Source: Halospina denitrificans (lineage in GTDB: Bacteria; Pseudomonadota; Gammaproteobacteria; Pseudomonadales; Oleiphilaceae). From it: DNA of 64,000 nt. Both the position numbers and the translations under genes were made by a program. Shown in pieces: positions 35,008 through 42,601 of this stretch. Numbering within the stretch: the first letter of the stretch is position 1; each line of letters begins with the position of its first letter. The notes below the pieces were generated by a model. That model searched no databases. It worked only from the letters and a program-made list of their open reading frames with translations, and was not told the DNA's origin. The stretch lies in assembly GCF_004364635.1 (NCBI RefSeq), contig NZ_SOAX01000002.1, positions 62,001 to 126,000 of the forward strand. Direction: 5' to 3'.

Positions 35008-36186
35008 TTGAGCGCGCAACTCTCCAACCGCGTCCAGCAGATCAAGCCCTCACCCACCCTCGCCATCACCAGCAAGGCTGCTGAATTGCGGGCGGAAGGC
35101 AAGGATATTATCGGCCTTGGCGCCGGTGAGCCTGATTTCGACACCCCGAAACACATCAAGGACGCCGCCGTGGCCGCGCTCGACGCGGGCCAGACCAAGT
35201 ACACGGCCGTGGACGGCACGCCGGAGCTCAAGGACGCCATCATCGCCAAGTTCAAGCGCGACAATGGCCTGGAATACGAACGCAACCAGATCCTGGTTTC
35301 CTGCGGCGGCAAGCAGAGCTTCTTCAACCTGGCCCTGGCACTGCTCAACCCGGGTGACGAAGTCATCATCCCGGCGCCCTACTGGGTGTCCTACCCGGAC
35401 ATGGTCAAGATCGCCGAAGGCAAGCCGGTGATCCTGGAAAGCAGCGCCGAGAGCCAGTTCAAGGTGACCCCGGAGCAGATCCGCAACGCCATGACCGACC
35501 GCACCCGGCTGGTCGTGCTCAACAGCCCGTCGAACCCCAGCGGCAAGGCCTACAGCATCGAGGAGCTTGCCGAGATCGGCAAGGTGCTTGAAGAGCGCCC
35601 GGACGTGATGATCGCCACCGACGACATGTACGAGCACATCCTCTGGAACGGGACCTTCGCCAACATCGTCAACGCCACCCCGTCGCTGAAGGACCGTACC
35701 TTCGTGCTCAACGGCGTCTCCAAGGCCTACTCCATGACCGGCTGGCGCATCGGTTACGCCGCGGGCCCGGCCGACGTGATCGCCGCCATGAAGAAGATCC
35801 AGTCCCAGAGCACCTCCAACCCCGCGTCCATCTCCCAGGCCGCGGCCACGGCGGCTCTGAACGGCCCACAGGAGTGCGTCACGGAGATGCTCCACGCCTT
35901 CAAGGAACGCCACGACTACGTTGTGGAAGCCCTCAACAAGCTCCCCGGCGTCACCTGCCAGCCCAGCGACGGCACCTTCTACGCCTTCCCCGGCTTCCAG
36001 GGCGCCATTGAGGCCACCGAAGGCGTGAACGACGACGTGGAAATGGCCGAACACCTGCTCAGCGAAGCCGGCGTCGCCCTGGTCCCGGGCTCCGCCTTCG
36101 GAACCCCCGGCCACATGCGCCTGAGCTTCGCCACCAGCATGGACAACCTGAAAAATGCCATCGATCGGCTTTCAAAAGCACTCTGA
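35008..36186 (+). CDS. Aspartate aminotransferase (class I, type Ib)
   Basis: A 392-residue PLP-dependent aminotransferase interconverting aspartate and oxaloacetate, possibly also acting on prephenate as some Ib enzymes do. The conserved N-terminal GLGAGEPDFDTP, NSPSNPSGKAY with the Asn binding PLP, and the Schiff-base lysine in NGVSKAYSMTGWRIGY (near residue 238) are present, and the substrate carboxylate Arg lies close to the C-terminus. The start is TTG at 35008, supported by AGGGAG 9 bp upstream. It diverges from uvrB and ends 45 bp before tRNA-Asn copy 2. Confidence 0.93.
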   Translation: MSAQLSNRVQQIKPSPTLAITSKAAELRAEGKDIIGLGAGEPDFDTPKHIKDAAVAALDAGQTKYTAVDGTPELKDAIIAKFKRDNGLEYERNQILVSCGGKQSFFNLALALLNPGDEVIIPAPYWVSYPDMVKIAEGKPVILESSAESQFKVTPEQIRNAMTDRTRLVVLNSPSNPSGKAYSIEELAEIGKVLEERPDVMIATDDMYEHILWNGTFANIVNATPSLKDRTFVLNGVSKAYSMTGWRIGYAAGPADVIAAMKKIQSQSTSNPASISQAAATAALNGPQECVTEMLHAFKERHDYVVEALNKLPGVTCQPSDGTFYAFPGFQGAIEATEGVNDDVEMAEHLLSEAGVALVPGSAFGTPGHMRLSFATSMDNLKNAIDRLSKAL

Positions 36187-36189
36187 GAC

Positions 36190-36218
36190 TTGACGGCGGC
36201 GTATGGCGCTCTTAATAT
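36190..36218 (+). promoter_or_regulatory. Strong sigma-70 promoter of tRNA-Asn copy 2
   Basis: TTGACG (36190-36195), a 17 bp spacer and TAATAT (36213-36218), followed by a GC-rich stretch (ACGCCTCGC) typical of growth-rate-controlled tRNA promoters. It begins 4 bp after the aminotransferase stop. Confidence 0.85.
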
Positions 36219-36230
36219 ACGCCTCGCTTA

Positions 36231-36306
36231 TCCCCGATAGCTCAGTTGGTAGAGCACCTGACTGTTAATCAGGTTGTCGCTGGTTCGAGCCCAGCTCGGG
36301 GAGCCA
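36231..36306 (+). tRNA. tRNA-Asn (GTT), copy 2
   Basis: 76 bases, identical to the copy at 24295, with anticodon GTT and an encoded CCA. It has its own promoter and its own terminator (36314-36341). Confidence 0.98.
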
Positions 36307-36313
36307 TATTCCG

Positions 36314-36341
36314 AAAAGCCGCTCAGATGAGCGGCTTTTTT
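36314..36341 (+). terminator. Rho-independent terminator after tRNA-Asn copy 2
   Basis: A perfect 11 bp stem AAAAGCCGCTC/GAGCGGCTTTT with loop AGAT, ending in TTTTTT. It begins 8 bp after the tRNA. Confidence 0.92.
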
Positions 36342-36371
36342 CGTTTACGGCCCTGAAAAAAGGACCCAACC

Positions 36372-36941
36372 GTGAGCCGAACGCCCCTCATCTACCTGGC
36401 AGGCCCCGACGTCTTTTTCCCGGAAGCCATCCGCACCCGGATCGAAGCCCGAAAAAAAGCCATCCTGGAAGACCACGGCCTCACCGCCCTCTCCCCCTGC
36501 GACAACGACCTTGATCTGGAACAAGCCCAGGACCCGGCCCGAGTCATCTTCGAGGCCAACAAAGCCCTCATGGACCGCGCCCAAGGCCTGATCGCCAACC
36601 TAACCCCCTTCAGAGGCCCCAGCGCCGACGCCGGCACAATCTACGAACTCGGGTACATGACGGCCCAGAACAAGCCGGTATGCGCCTACACCACCTGCGC
36701 CACCCCCTACAACGAGCGCGTAGCTGGCGGCGCAGACACCGACCAACAGGGCACCATGGTTGAAGGATTCGGCCTGTGCGATAACCTGATGCTGGACTGC
36801 GGAATCATGTCGACGGGCGGATTCATCGCTAAAGGAACAATCCCATGGCGGCCAAAAGGCCTGTCGCCAGAAGAATCTTTCGATGAAGATCTGTTCCGGG
36901 AACTCGCAAGCGCAATGAGGGACCACTTCCAGAACACCTAA
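36372..36941 (+). CDS. Nucleoside 2-deoxyribosyltransferase family protein
   Basis: A 189-residue protein with the flavodoxin-like fold of nucleoside 2-deoxyribosyltransferases and 5'-deoxynucleotide hydrolases. It shows YLAGPDVFFPEA at the N-terminus, NLTPFRGPSADAGTIYELGY with the catalytic Glu in the middle (residues ~76-95) and DNLMLDCG later. Such enzymes exchange or remove bases on deoxynucleosides in salvage. The GTG start at 36372 has AAAGGA upstream. Codons end mostly in C or A, a bias shared with yciH and with sequence around element copies 4 and 5. Element copy 6 follows 29 bp after the stop. Confidence 0.85.
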   Translation: MSRTPLIYLAGPDVFFPEAIRTRIEARKKAILEDHGLTALSPCDNDLDLEQAQDPARVIFEANKALMDRAQGLIANLTPFRGPSADAGTIYELGYMTAQNKPVCAYTTCATPYNERVAGGADTDQQGTMVEGFGLCDNLMLDCGIMSTGGFIAKGTIPWRPKGLSPEESFDEDLFRELASAMRDHFQNT

Positions 36942-36970
36942 AGAAGTGACAGCATACTCAGAACTCGAAA

Positions 36971-37084
36971 TGGCCGGGGTCCGGTGGTACTAAGCGGGAA
37001 GCTCTTTCGCCAGGGATGGCGAAAGCGCAGCCTACAGGGACGTACTTGTGGCGATTCCCGATTAGTACCACCGGACCCCGGCCA
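36971..37084 (+). repeat. Palindromic core-and-stem element, copy 6
   Basis: Perfect 23 bp outer arms (36971-36993 and 37062-37084), then one mismatch and CGGGAA/TTCCCG, giving a stem of about 30 bp. The inner hairpin 37004-37025 has 9 bp arms CTTTCGCCA/TGGCGAAAG with loop GGGA. The core run is GCAGCCTACAGGGACGTACT. The lead-in GCATACTCAGAACTCGAA (36953-36970) nearly repeats that of copy 1. It lies between two rightward genes. Confidence 0.88.
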
Positions 37085-37119
37085 AGGCACTGAGCCAGCA
37101 GCATTCAGGAGACAGACCA

Positions 37120-37482
37120 GTGAGTAAGAAGAATTCCGGAGGCCTCGTTTACTCAACGGAAACCGGCGGAAGAACCTGCCCCGAATGCCGCCAACCCCTG
37201 GACCAGTGCCAGTGCAATACCGAACAGCGCTCCACAAGCAGCGACGGCATCGTCCGCCTCCACCGCGAAACCAAAGGCAGAAAAGGCAAAGGCGTCACCC
37301 TCGTCAAAGGCCTCGACCTCCCCGAAAAAGACCTCAAGGCCCTGGCCAAAACCCTGAAAGCCAAATGCGGCACCGGCGGCACCATCAAGGAAGGCGTCAT
37401 CGAAATCCAGGGCGACCACAGAGACACCCTGCAGACCGAACTCGAAAAACAGGGCTGGACCGTCAAGAAAGCCGGCGGCTAA
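37120..37482 (+). CDS. yciH: SUI1/eIF1-like translation factor YciH
   Basis: A 120-residue member of the SUI1 family, related to eukaryotic initiation factor 1, thought to influence start-site fidelity. The N-terminal region holds a CPECRQPLDQCQC cysteine cluster that could bind metal. The SUI1 domain (residues ~50-118) contains KGKGVTLVKGL, KCGTGGTIKEGVIEIQGDHR and the terminal LEKQGW segment. Length matches E. coli YciH (108) with a slightly longer N-terminus. The stop overlaps the convergent pyrF stop by 4 bp. In many gammaproteobacteria yciH is beside pyrF, as here. Confidence 0.93.
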   Translation: MSKKNSGGLVYSTETGGRTCPECRQPLDQCQCNTEQRSTSSDGIVRLHRETKGRKGKGVTLVKGLDLPEKDLKALAKTLKAKCGTGGTIKEGVIEIQGDHRDTLQTELEKQGWTVKKAGG

Positions 37483-38174
37483 CCCGCAATCTCCGCCTCA
37501 ATTTTTGCCAGCGCCTCCATGGGATCCTCAGCCCGGGTAATCGGCCGCCCGATGACCAGATAATCACTCCCGGCCGCCAGCGCCTTCGCCGGCGTCATCA
37601 CCCGCTGCTGATCCCCCTGCACCGCGAACGCCGGCCGGATCCCAGGCGTCACCAGCCCAAGACCCGGCCCGAAGCGCGATTTCAGTAATTCCGCCTCCAT
37701 GGCCGAGCACACCACCCCATCCAGCCCCGATTCATGGGCGAGACCGGCCAGGCGTGTGACCGCTTCCTCCGAGGAACCGCTCCAGCCAATCTCCCGGATC
37801 TCATTGTCCGTAAGGCTTGTCAGCACCGTCACTCCATAGAGCAGCGGCCGCTCATCCGCATTGCGCACCGCAAGCTGCCGCGCACAGGCCTCCAGCATGT
37901 GACGCCCCCCGGAGGCATGAACATTCACCATCCACACGCCCAGATCCGCCGCCGCCTCAACCGCAGCGGCCGCCGTATTCGGGATATCGTGGAACTTGAG
38001 ATCCAGGAACACATCAAATCCGCGCCCCTGCAGCACCTGGACGAAGCCCGGGCCAAAACGGGTGAACATCTCCTTGCCCACCTTCAGACGACAGCGAGCC
38101 GGATCCAGCTGACCCACCAGCTGAAGCGCATCCAGCCGGTCCTGGAAGTCCAGGGCCACGATTACGCGCGACAT
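37479..38174 (-). CDS. pyrF: Orotidine 5'-phosphate decarboxylase
   Basis: Converts OMP to UMP, the last step of de novo UMP synthesis. The 231-residue TIM-barrel protein shows VALDFQDRLDAL at the N-terminus, the catalytic Lys-Asp set in VFLDLKFHDIPNT (near residue 60), and VTPGIRPAFAVQGDQQRVMT with the phosphate-binding loop later. It is the last gene of the leftward block after lapB, 18 bp downstream. Codons in its 3' half lean to G/T endings, matching the strand bias of nearby yciH. Confidence 0.97.
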   Translation of the reverse strand: MSRVIVALDFQDRLDALQLVGQLDPARCRLKVGKEMFTRFGPGFVQVLQGRGFDVFLDLKFHDIPNTAAAAVEAAADLGVWMVNVHASGGRHMLEACARQLAVRNADERPLLYGVTVLTSLTDNEIREIGWSGSSEEAVTRLAGLAHESGLDGVVCSAMEAELLKSRFGPGLGLVTPGIRPAFAVQGDQQRVMTPAKALAAGSDYLVIGRPITRAEDPMEALAKIEAEIAG

Positions 38175-38192
38175 GCAGTTGTCTCCTCTTGG

Positions 38193-39362
38193 TTATTCGC
38201 CGTCGACCCCGTGCAGGGGCTCCACGGTCTCCCAGTGCTTGCAGCTCGGGCAGAGCCAGTGGAGCTGCTGCCCACCGAAGCCACAGCGCGTGCACTGGTA
38301 GGTCGGCTTGTTCTCAAGCAGCATATCCCCGACGCGACCGATCAGGCGACTCTGGGCCCCCTCGCCGCGCGGCTCCGGATCGTTCATCTCAATCAGTCGA
38401 AGCATTCCCCGAAGACTCGGACGCCGGGTAACCTCCGTCTCGAGCAGGGAGCGTGCTGTCTCAACGCTGTTGAAACGCTCCTCCTGCTCCACCAGGTTAA
38501 GCAGCAGTGTCGTGGAGGGGTGATCCTGATAGAAGCGGTAGAGCCGCTTGCGCAGCTTGCGCTCGTTGCCCGCCTCCCTCGCGAAACGCACCAGCCGTAC
38601 AACGGCCTCGGGGCCAAAGGCGGGGTTCTGCTCGAAGACCTGGCTCAGGTACTGCTGCGCCTCCCGCCACTGATGCCTCTGCTGGCACCAGTCCGCCAGC
38701 ATCAGTGATGCCCTGACACAGCCCGAATCGTATTCCAGGGCCTGCTCCAGCAACTTCCTCGCCTCGACTGAGCTGGCTGAGATATCACTCTCACGGGATT
38801 TCTCACAGAGCAGGTGCGCCAGCTGTTTGCGTACATCCGCCGTATCCCGGACCTCAACAAGGGTGCGCGCGACACGAACCGCCTTATCCCAGTCTCTTTC
38901 CTGCTGATAGATGCTGACCAGCTGATCCGCCGCCTGGGCCCCGTAGTGCCGCACACCGAGCAGTTCATGGAGGAGTGCTTCCGCGCGATCCAGCAACCCG
39001 GCGGCCAGGTAATCCAGCGCCAGCTCATAGGTCACCTGGGAGGAGTAACGCCCCGACAGTTCCGGGCGAGCGAGCAGGTTCTGGTGAATCAGGGTGGCCC
39101 GGTCCACCTCCCCTTTCTCACGGAAATGCGTGCCGATGGACAGGTGCAGGTTAACCGTCTCCTGGCTGACGGCAAGCGTATCCAGGAAGGACTCGATGGC
39201 TTCGTCGGAATAGTTGGTGAAAAGGAACTGGAGCCGGTCGCGGAGGGTATCCTCATCGTCAATGACCGCCTCTTCGGACTGCTGGCGCAAACGCCAGCGC
39301 CCGAGCGCCCAGCCGATGCCTACCGCAACCGCCAGTAACAGCCAGTGCAGGATGGTGTTCAT
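38193..39362 (-). CDS. lapB: Lipopolysaccharide assembly protein B (YciM)
   Basis: A 389-residue inner-membrane-anchored adaptor that promotes FtsH-mediated turnover of LpxC and so controls LPS synthesis. An N-terminal transmembrane helix (residues ~5-20, HWLLLAVAVGIGWALG) is followed by about nine TPR-like helical repeats and a C-terminal rubredoxin-like zinc ribbon with CTRC and CPSC pairs near residue 360. All parts of the E. coli protein are present. The start overlaps the lapA stop by 4 bp. Confidence 0.95.
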   Translation of the reverse strand: MNTILHWLLLAVAVGIGWALGRWRLRQQSEEAVIDDEDTLRDRLQFLFTNYSDEAIESFLDTLAVSQETVNLHLSIGTHFREKGEVDRATLIHQNLLARPELSGRYSSQVTYELALDYLAAGLLDRAEALLHELLGVRHYGAQAADQLVSIYQQERDWDKAVRVARTLVEVRDTADVRKQLAHLLCEKSRESDISASSVEARKLLEQALEYDSGCVRASLMLADWCQQRHQWREAQQYLSQVFEQNPAFGPEAVVRLVRFAREAGNERKLRKRLYRFYQDHPSTTLLLNLVEQEERFNSVETARSLLETEVTRRPSLRGMLRLIEMNDPEPRGEGAQSRLIGRVGDMLLENKPTYQCTRCGFGGQQLHWLCPSCKHWETVEPLHGVDGE

Positions 39363-39664
39363 TCAATACTCTTGGCCGCGTCCCGCTGCTGCCTTTTAAG
39401 GGATTTCTCGGATCGCTTCAGCTGCTTCTCGGTGCGTCGCCGAGCCATCCGTGACCGCGCAACCGTCAGTGAAGCCGCTGCCGCTCCCAGAATAGCACCC
39501 AGAATCAGCGCGAGCACCAGCCATAGGGCAACACTGAGTGACGGCGTCTGGTAGAACAGCAAATCAAGGACGACCGGTTCCTGGTTGTTCAGGGTGAACA
39601 GCATGGCAAAAAGAACCAGCACTACGACAAGCAGTAATAATAAGAATCGGCGCACCCTGGCCAT
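39359..39664 (-). CDS. lapA: Lipopolysaccharide assembly protein A domain protein
   Basis: A 101-residue inner-membrane protein with two hydrophobic spans (LLLLLVVVLVLFAMLFTL near residue 7, LWLVLALILGAILGAAAA near residue 48) and a basic, Lys/Arg-rich cytoplasmic tail. This is the LapA/YciS layout. It is translationally coupled to lapB, as in E. coli, where the two act together in LPS assembly. It lies 20 bp downstream of ihfB. Confidence 0.9.
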   Translation of the reverse strand: MARVRRFLLLLLVVVLVLFAMLFTLNNQEPVVLDLLFYQTPSLSVALWLVLALILGAILGAAAASLTVARSRMARRRTEKQLKRSEKSLKRQQRDAAKSIE

Positions 39665-39684
39665 CGGGATCTCCTGTCACCAGC

Positions 39685-39981
39685 TCAATAGCCGGCCTTC
39701 ATGCTGTCATTAACCTTCTCGCGCAGGTCTTTGCCCGGCTTGAAGTGCGGCACATACTTTTCGGGAAGATCCACGGATTCGCCGGTCTTGGGATTGCGCC
39801 CCACCCGGGGAGCCCGGTAGTGAAGGGAAAAACTGCCGAAACCACGGATCTCGATGCGTTGTCCCTCGGCAAGCGACTGGGACATATGATCAATAATGGT
39901 TTTCACAGCCAATTCTACATCTTTAGCGGAGAGCTGTGACTGCTTGGAGGCAATCATTTCCACCAGTTCTGATTTTGTCAT
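39685..39981 (-). CDS. ihfB: Integration host factor subunit beta
   Basis: A 98-residue DNA-bending protein that pairs with IhfA. The HU/IHF fold is complete: N-terminal [12 protein letters not shown], the [11 protein letters not shown] segment, and the beta-arm [20 protein letters not shown] with the intercalating proline. It lies between rpsA and lapA, the normal location. A strong hairpin separates it from rpsA, so it probably has its own promoter as well. Confidence 0.97.
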   Translation of the reverse strand: MTKSELVEMIASKQSQLSAKDVELAVKTIIDHMSQSLAEGQRIEIRGFGSFSLHYRAPRVGRNPKTGESVDLPEKYVPHFKPGKDLREKVNDSMKAGY

Positions 39982-40053
39982 GGTCCCGTCCTTCCTTACA
40001 GGTTCGGTTACTGCATATCCAGTTTAGCGGACCCTGCAAAAAAGACAAAAAAA

Positions 40054-40072
40054 ACGGGCTGTTACAGCCCGT
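40054..40072. terminator. Rho-independent terminator after rpsA
   Basis: Stem ACGGGCTG/CAGCCCGT with loop TTA, flanked by T or A runs on both sides, located just beyond the rpsA stop (27 bp) and before ihfB. It should end or attenuate transcription leaving rpsA. Confidence 0.9.
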
Positions 40073-40099
40073 TTTTTTCGACCCTTGTGGAAACAGACT

Positions 40100-41785
40100 T
40101 CAGCTGTTGTCGTTCTGCTGCATCTGTTCCTTGATCAGGTCACCGATCGTGGTCGCCGTGCTGGAGCTGTCCGCCTTCTCGCGCACATCCCGCATGGCTT
40201 CCTTGTCGTCTTCCACATCCTTGGACTTGACCGACAGGTTGATCACGCGGCTCTTGCGGTCGATGCTGATGATCTTGGCTTCAACCTCATCACCTTCCTG
40301 CAGGACGTTGCGCGCGTCTTCCACCTTGTCGTTGCTGATCTCGGAGGCCTTCAGCGTAGCTTCAACCTCGTCGCTCAGGGTCACGGTGGCGCCCTTGGCG
40401 TCAACGCTGCTGACCGTACCGGTCACGATGCTGCCGCGATCGTTGACCTGGGTGAACTCCGCAAAGGGATCGCTCTCGAGCTGCTTGATGCCCAGGGAGA
40501 TGCGCTCACGCTCCGGATCGACAGAGAGAATGACGGTTTCAACCTCATCACCCTTCTTGTACTTGCGCACTGCCTCTTCGCCGGTCTCGTGCCAGCTGAT
40601 GTCGGACAGGTGAACCAGGCCGTCGATGCCGCCTTCAAGGCCGATGAAGATACCGAAGTCCGTGATGGACTTGATCTTGCCGGTGATCCGGTCGCCCTTG
40701 TTGTAGTTGCTGGAGAACTCTTCCCAGGGATTCTGCTGGCACTGCTTGATGCCGAGGGAGATACGACGGCGTTCCTCGTCGATATCCAGGATCATGACCT
40801 CGATCTCGTCGCCAACATCAACCACCTTGGAGGGATGGATGTTCTTGTTGGTCCAGTCCATCTCGGAGACGTGTACCAGACCTTCAACACCCTCTTCCAG
40901 CTCGGCGAAGCAGCCATAGTCGGTGAGGTTGGTAACCTTGGCCGGCACCTTGATGTTCTCGGGGTAACGCTGCTTGATGTTGATCCACGGATCCTCACCC
41001 AGCTGCTTGAGACCCAGGGACACACGGTTGCGTTCGCGATCGAACTTCAGGACCTTCACGTTGATCTCGTCGCCAACGTTCACGATCTCGCTCGGATGCT
41101 TGATGCGCTTCCAGGCCATGTCCGTGATGTGCAGCAGGCCGTCAACGCCGCCCAGATCGACGAAGGCACCGTAGTCGGTCAGGTTCTTGACGATACCCTT
41201 GATTTCCATGCCTTCGGTCAGGGTTTCAAGCAGCTGCTCGCGCTCGGCGCTGTTCTCGGCTTCGAGCACGGCACGACGGGAAACCACAACGTTGTTGCGC
41301 TTGGCGTCGAGCTTGATGACCTTGAAGTCCAGCTCTTTGTTCTCGAGGTGCGCTGTGTCGCGCACCGGGCGAACGTCGACCAGTGAGCCCGGCAGGAAGG
41401 CCCGGATGCCTTTCAGATCGACGGTGAAACCGCCCTTGACCTTGCCATTGATCACGCCCTTGACCACGTCTTCCGCCTCGAAGGCCTTCTCCAGCTCCTT
41501 CCAGGCTTCAGCGCGCTTCGCTTTCTCGCGGGAGAGGCGGGTTGCACCGAAACCGTCTTCGACGGCCTCCAGCGCCACGTCGACCTCGTCTCCTATCGCA
41601 ACTTCCAGCTCACCGTTTTCATTGTAGAACTGGGAAGTGGGAATGACGCCTTCGGATTTCAGGCCCGCGTTGACAGTGACCCAGTCGCTGTCAACGTCCA
41701 CAACCGTGCCCTTGACGATGGACCCCGGCTGCATATCAATGTCTTGCAGGCTCTCTTCAAAAAGTTCAGCAAAGCTTTCGCTCAT
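40100..41785 (-). CDS. rpsA: 30S ribosomal protein S1
   Basis: A 561-residue ribosomal protein that draws mRNA to the 30S subunit. Six S1 RNA-binding repeats can be followed, for example [16 protein letters not shown] in the first, [20 protein letters not shown] in the third, [20 protein letters not shown] in the fourth and [20 protein letters not shown] in the fifth. Length agrees with E. coli S1 (557). The start is the ATG beginning [13 protein letters not shown], in a typical acidic N-terminus; the upstream open frame to 41893 is not conserved. It is preceded by cmk and followed by a terminator, as in most gammaproteobacteria. Confidence 0.98.
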   Translation of the reverse strand: MSESFAELFEESLQDIDMQPGSIVKGTVVDVDSDWVTVNAGLKSEGVIPTSQFYNENGELEVAIGDEVDVALEAVEDGFGATRLSREKAKRAEAWKELEKAFEAEDVVKGVINGKVKGGFTVDLKGIRAFLPGSLVDVRPVRDTAHLENKELDFKVIKLDAKRNNVVVSRRAVLEAENSAEREQLLETLTEGMEIKGIVKNLTDYGAFVDLGGVDGLLHITDMAWKRIKHPSEIVNVGDEINVKVLKFDRERNRVSLGLKQLGEDPWINIKQRYPENIKVPAKVTNLTDYGCFAELEEGVEGLVHVSEMDWTNKNIHPSKVVDVGDEIEVMILDIDEERRRISLGIKQCQQNPWEEFSSNYNKGDRITGKIKSITDFGIFIGLEGGIDGLVHLSDISWHETGEEAVRKYKKGDEVETVILSVDPERERISLGIKQLESDPFAEFTQVNDRGSIVTGTVSSVDAKGATVTLSDEVEATLKASEISNDKVEDARNVLQEGDEVEAKIISIDRKSRVINLSVKSKDVEDDKEAMRDVREKADSSSTATTIGDLIKEQMQQNDNS

Positions 41786-41917
41786 TGTGTGTCCTATGTG
41801 ATCAATGCCATCCCCCCCGGATCCAGCCCTCCGGGGTCTGTTCGTTAATAGCACGCCCGCTGCCATGCTGGTTCTGCCACAGCGGCCATGCACTCATTCA
41901 ATAACAAAAAGGCGCTG

Positions 41918-42601
41918 TCAGGTACGGCCCGTTACTGCCAGGACCTGATCCAGCACCTCTTCGATCGACAATCCGGTTGTATCGACAACCCGCGCGTCCT
42001 CCGCCGGCTTGAGCGGCGCCGTGGAACGGTTTATATCCCGTTCGTCCCGCGCTTCTATGTCTTTTACAAGGTCGGGGAGTTTAACACTCTGCCCCTGCTC
42101 CAGCAACTGCTGGTAGCGGCGCCAGGCCCGCTCCTCTGCGGACGCCGTGAGGAAGATTTTGTACTCCGCATCCGGGAAGACAACCGTCCCCATATCCCGG
42201 CCGTCGGCCACCAGTCCCGGGGGCTGGCAGAAATCACGCTGGCGCTGCAGAAGCGCGTCGCGCACGGCCGGCATGGCCGCTACCCGCGAGGCCTTGTCGC
42301 CACAGGCTTCTGTGCGGATCTCGCGGGTGACTTCCTCGTCGTCCAGAAAGACCCGCACCGGCTCATCCTCCGGCGTGGGCTCAAAATGAACGGCCAGTTC
42401 GCCGGCAATGCGCGCCAGTTGGGCTTCATCGTCAAAATCCGCGTCCTGTTTCATTGCCGAAAGTGCGGTAAGCCGGTACAGGGCGCCGCTGTCGAGCAGG
42501 TGCCACCCCAGCCGGCGTGCCAGAAGCTGGGTGATGGTGCCTTTGCCCGCGCCGCCCGGGCCATCCACGGTAATAACGGGTGCCTCTGAAACCTGGTTCA
42601 T
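41918..42601 (-). CDS. cmk: Cytidylate kinase
   Basis: Phosphorylates CMP and dCMP to the diphosphates. The 227-residue protein has the P-loop GPGGAGKGT at residue ~14, a DGRDMGTVVFPDAEYKIFLT block in the middle and the NMP-binding region characteristic of Cmk. Its start overlaps the end of the tyrA-aroA fusion gene by 4 bp. About 130 bp separate it from rpsA, space enough for an rpsA promoter. Confidence 0.97.
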   Translation of the reverse strand: MNQVSEAPVITVDGPGGAGKGTITQLLARRLGWHLLDSGALYRLTALSAMKQDADFDDEAQLARIAGELAVHFEPTPEDEPVRVFLDDEEVTREIRTEACGDKASRVAAMPAVRDALLQRQRDFCQPPGLVADGRDMGTVVFPDAEYKIFLTASAEERAWRRYQQLLEQGQSVKLPDLVKDIEARDERDINRSTAPLKPAEDARVVDTTGLSIEEVLDQVLAVTGRT

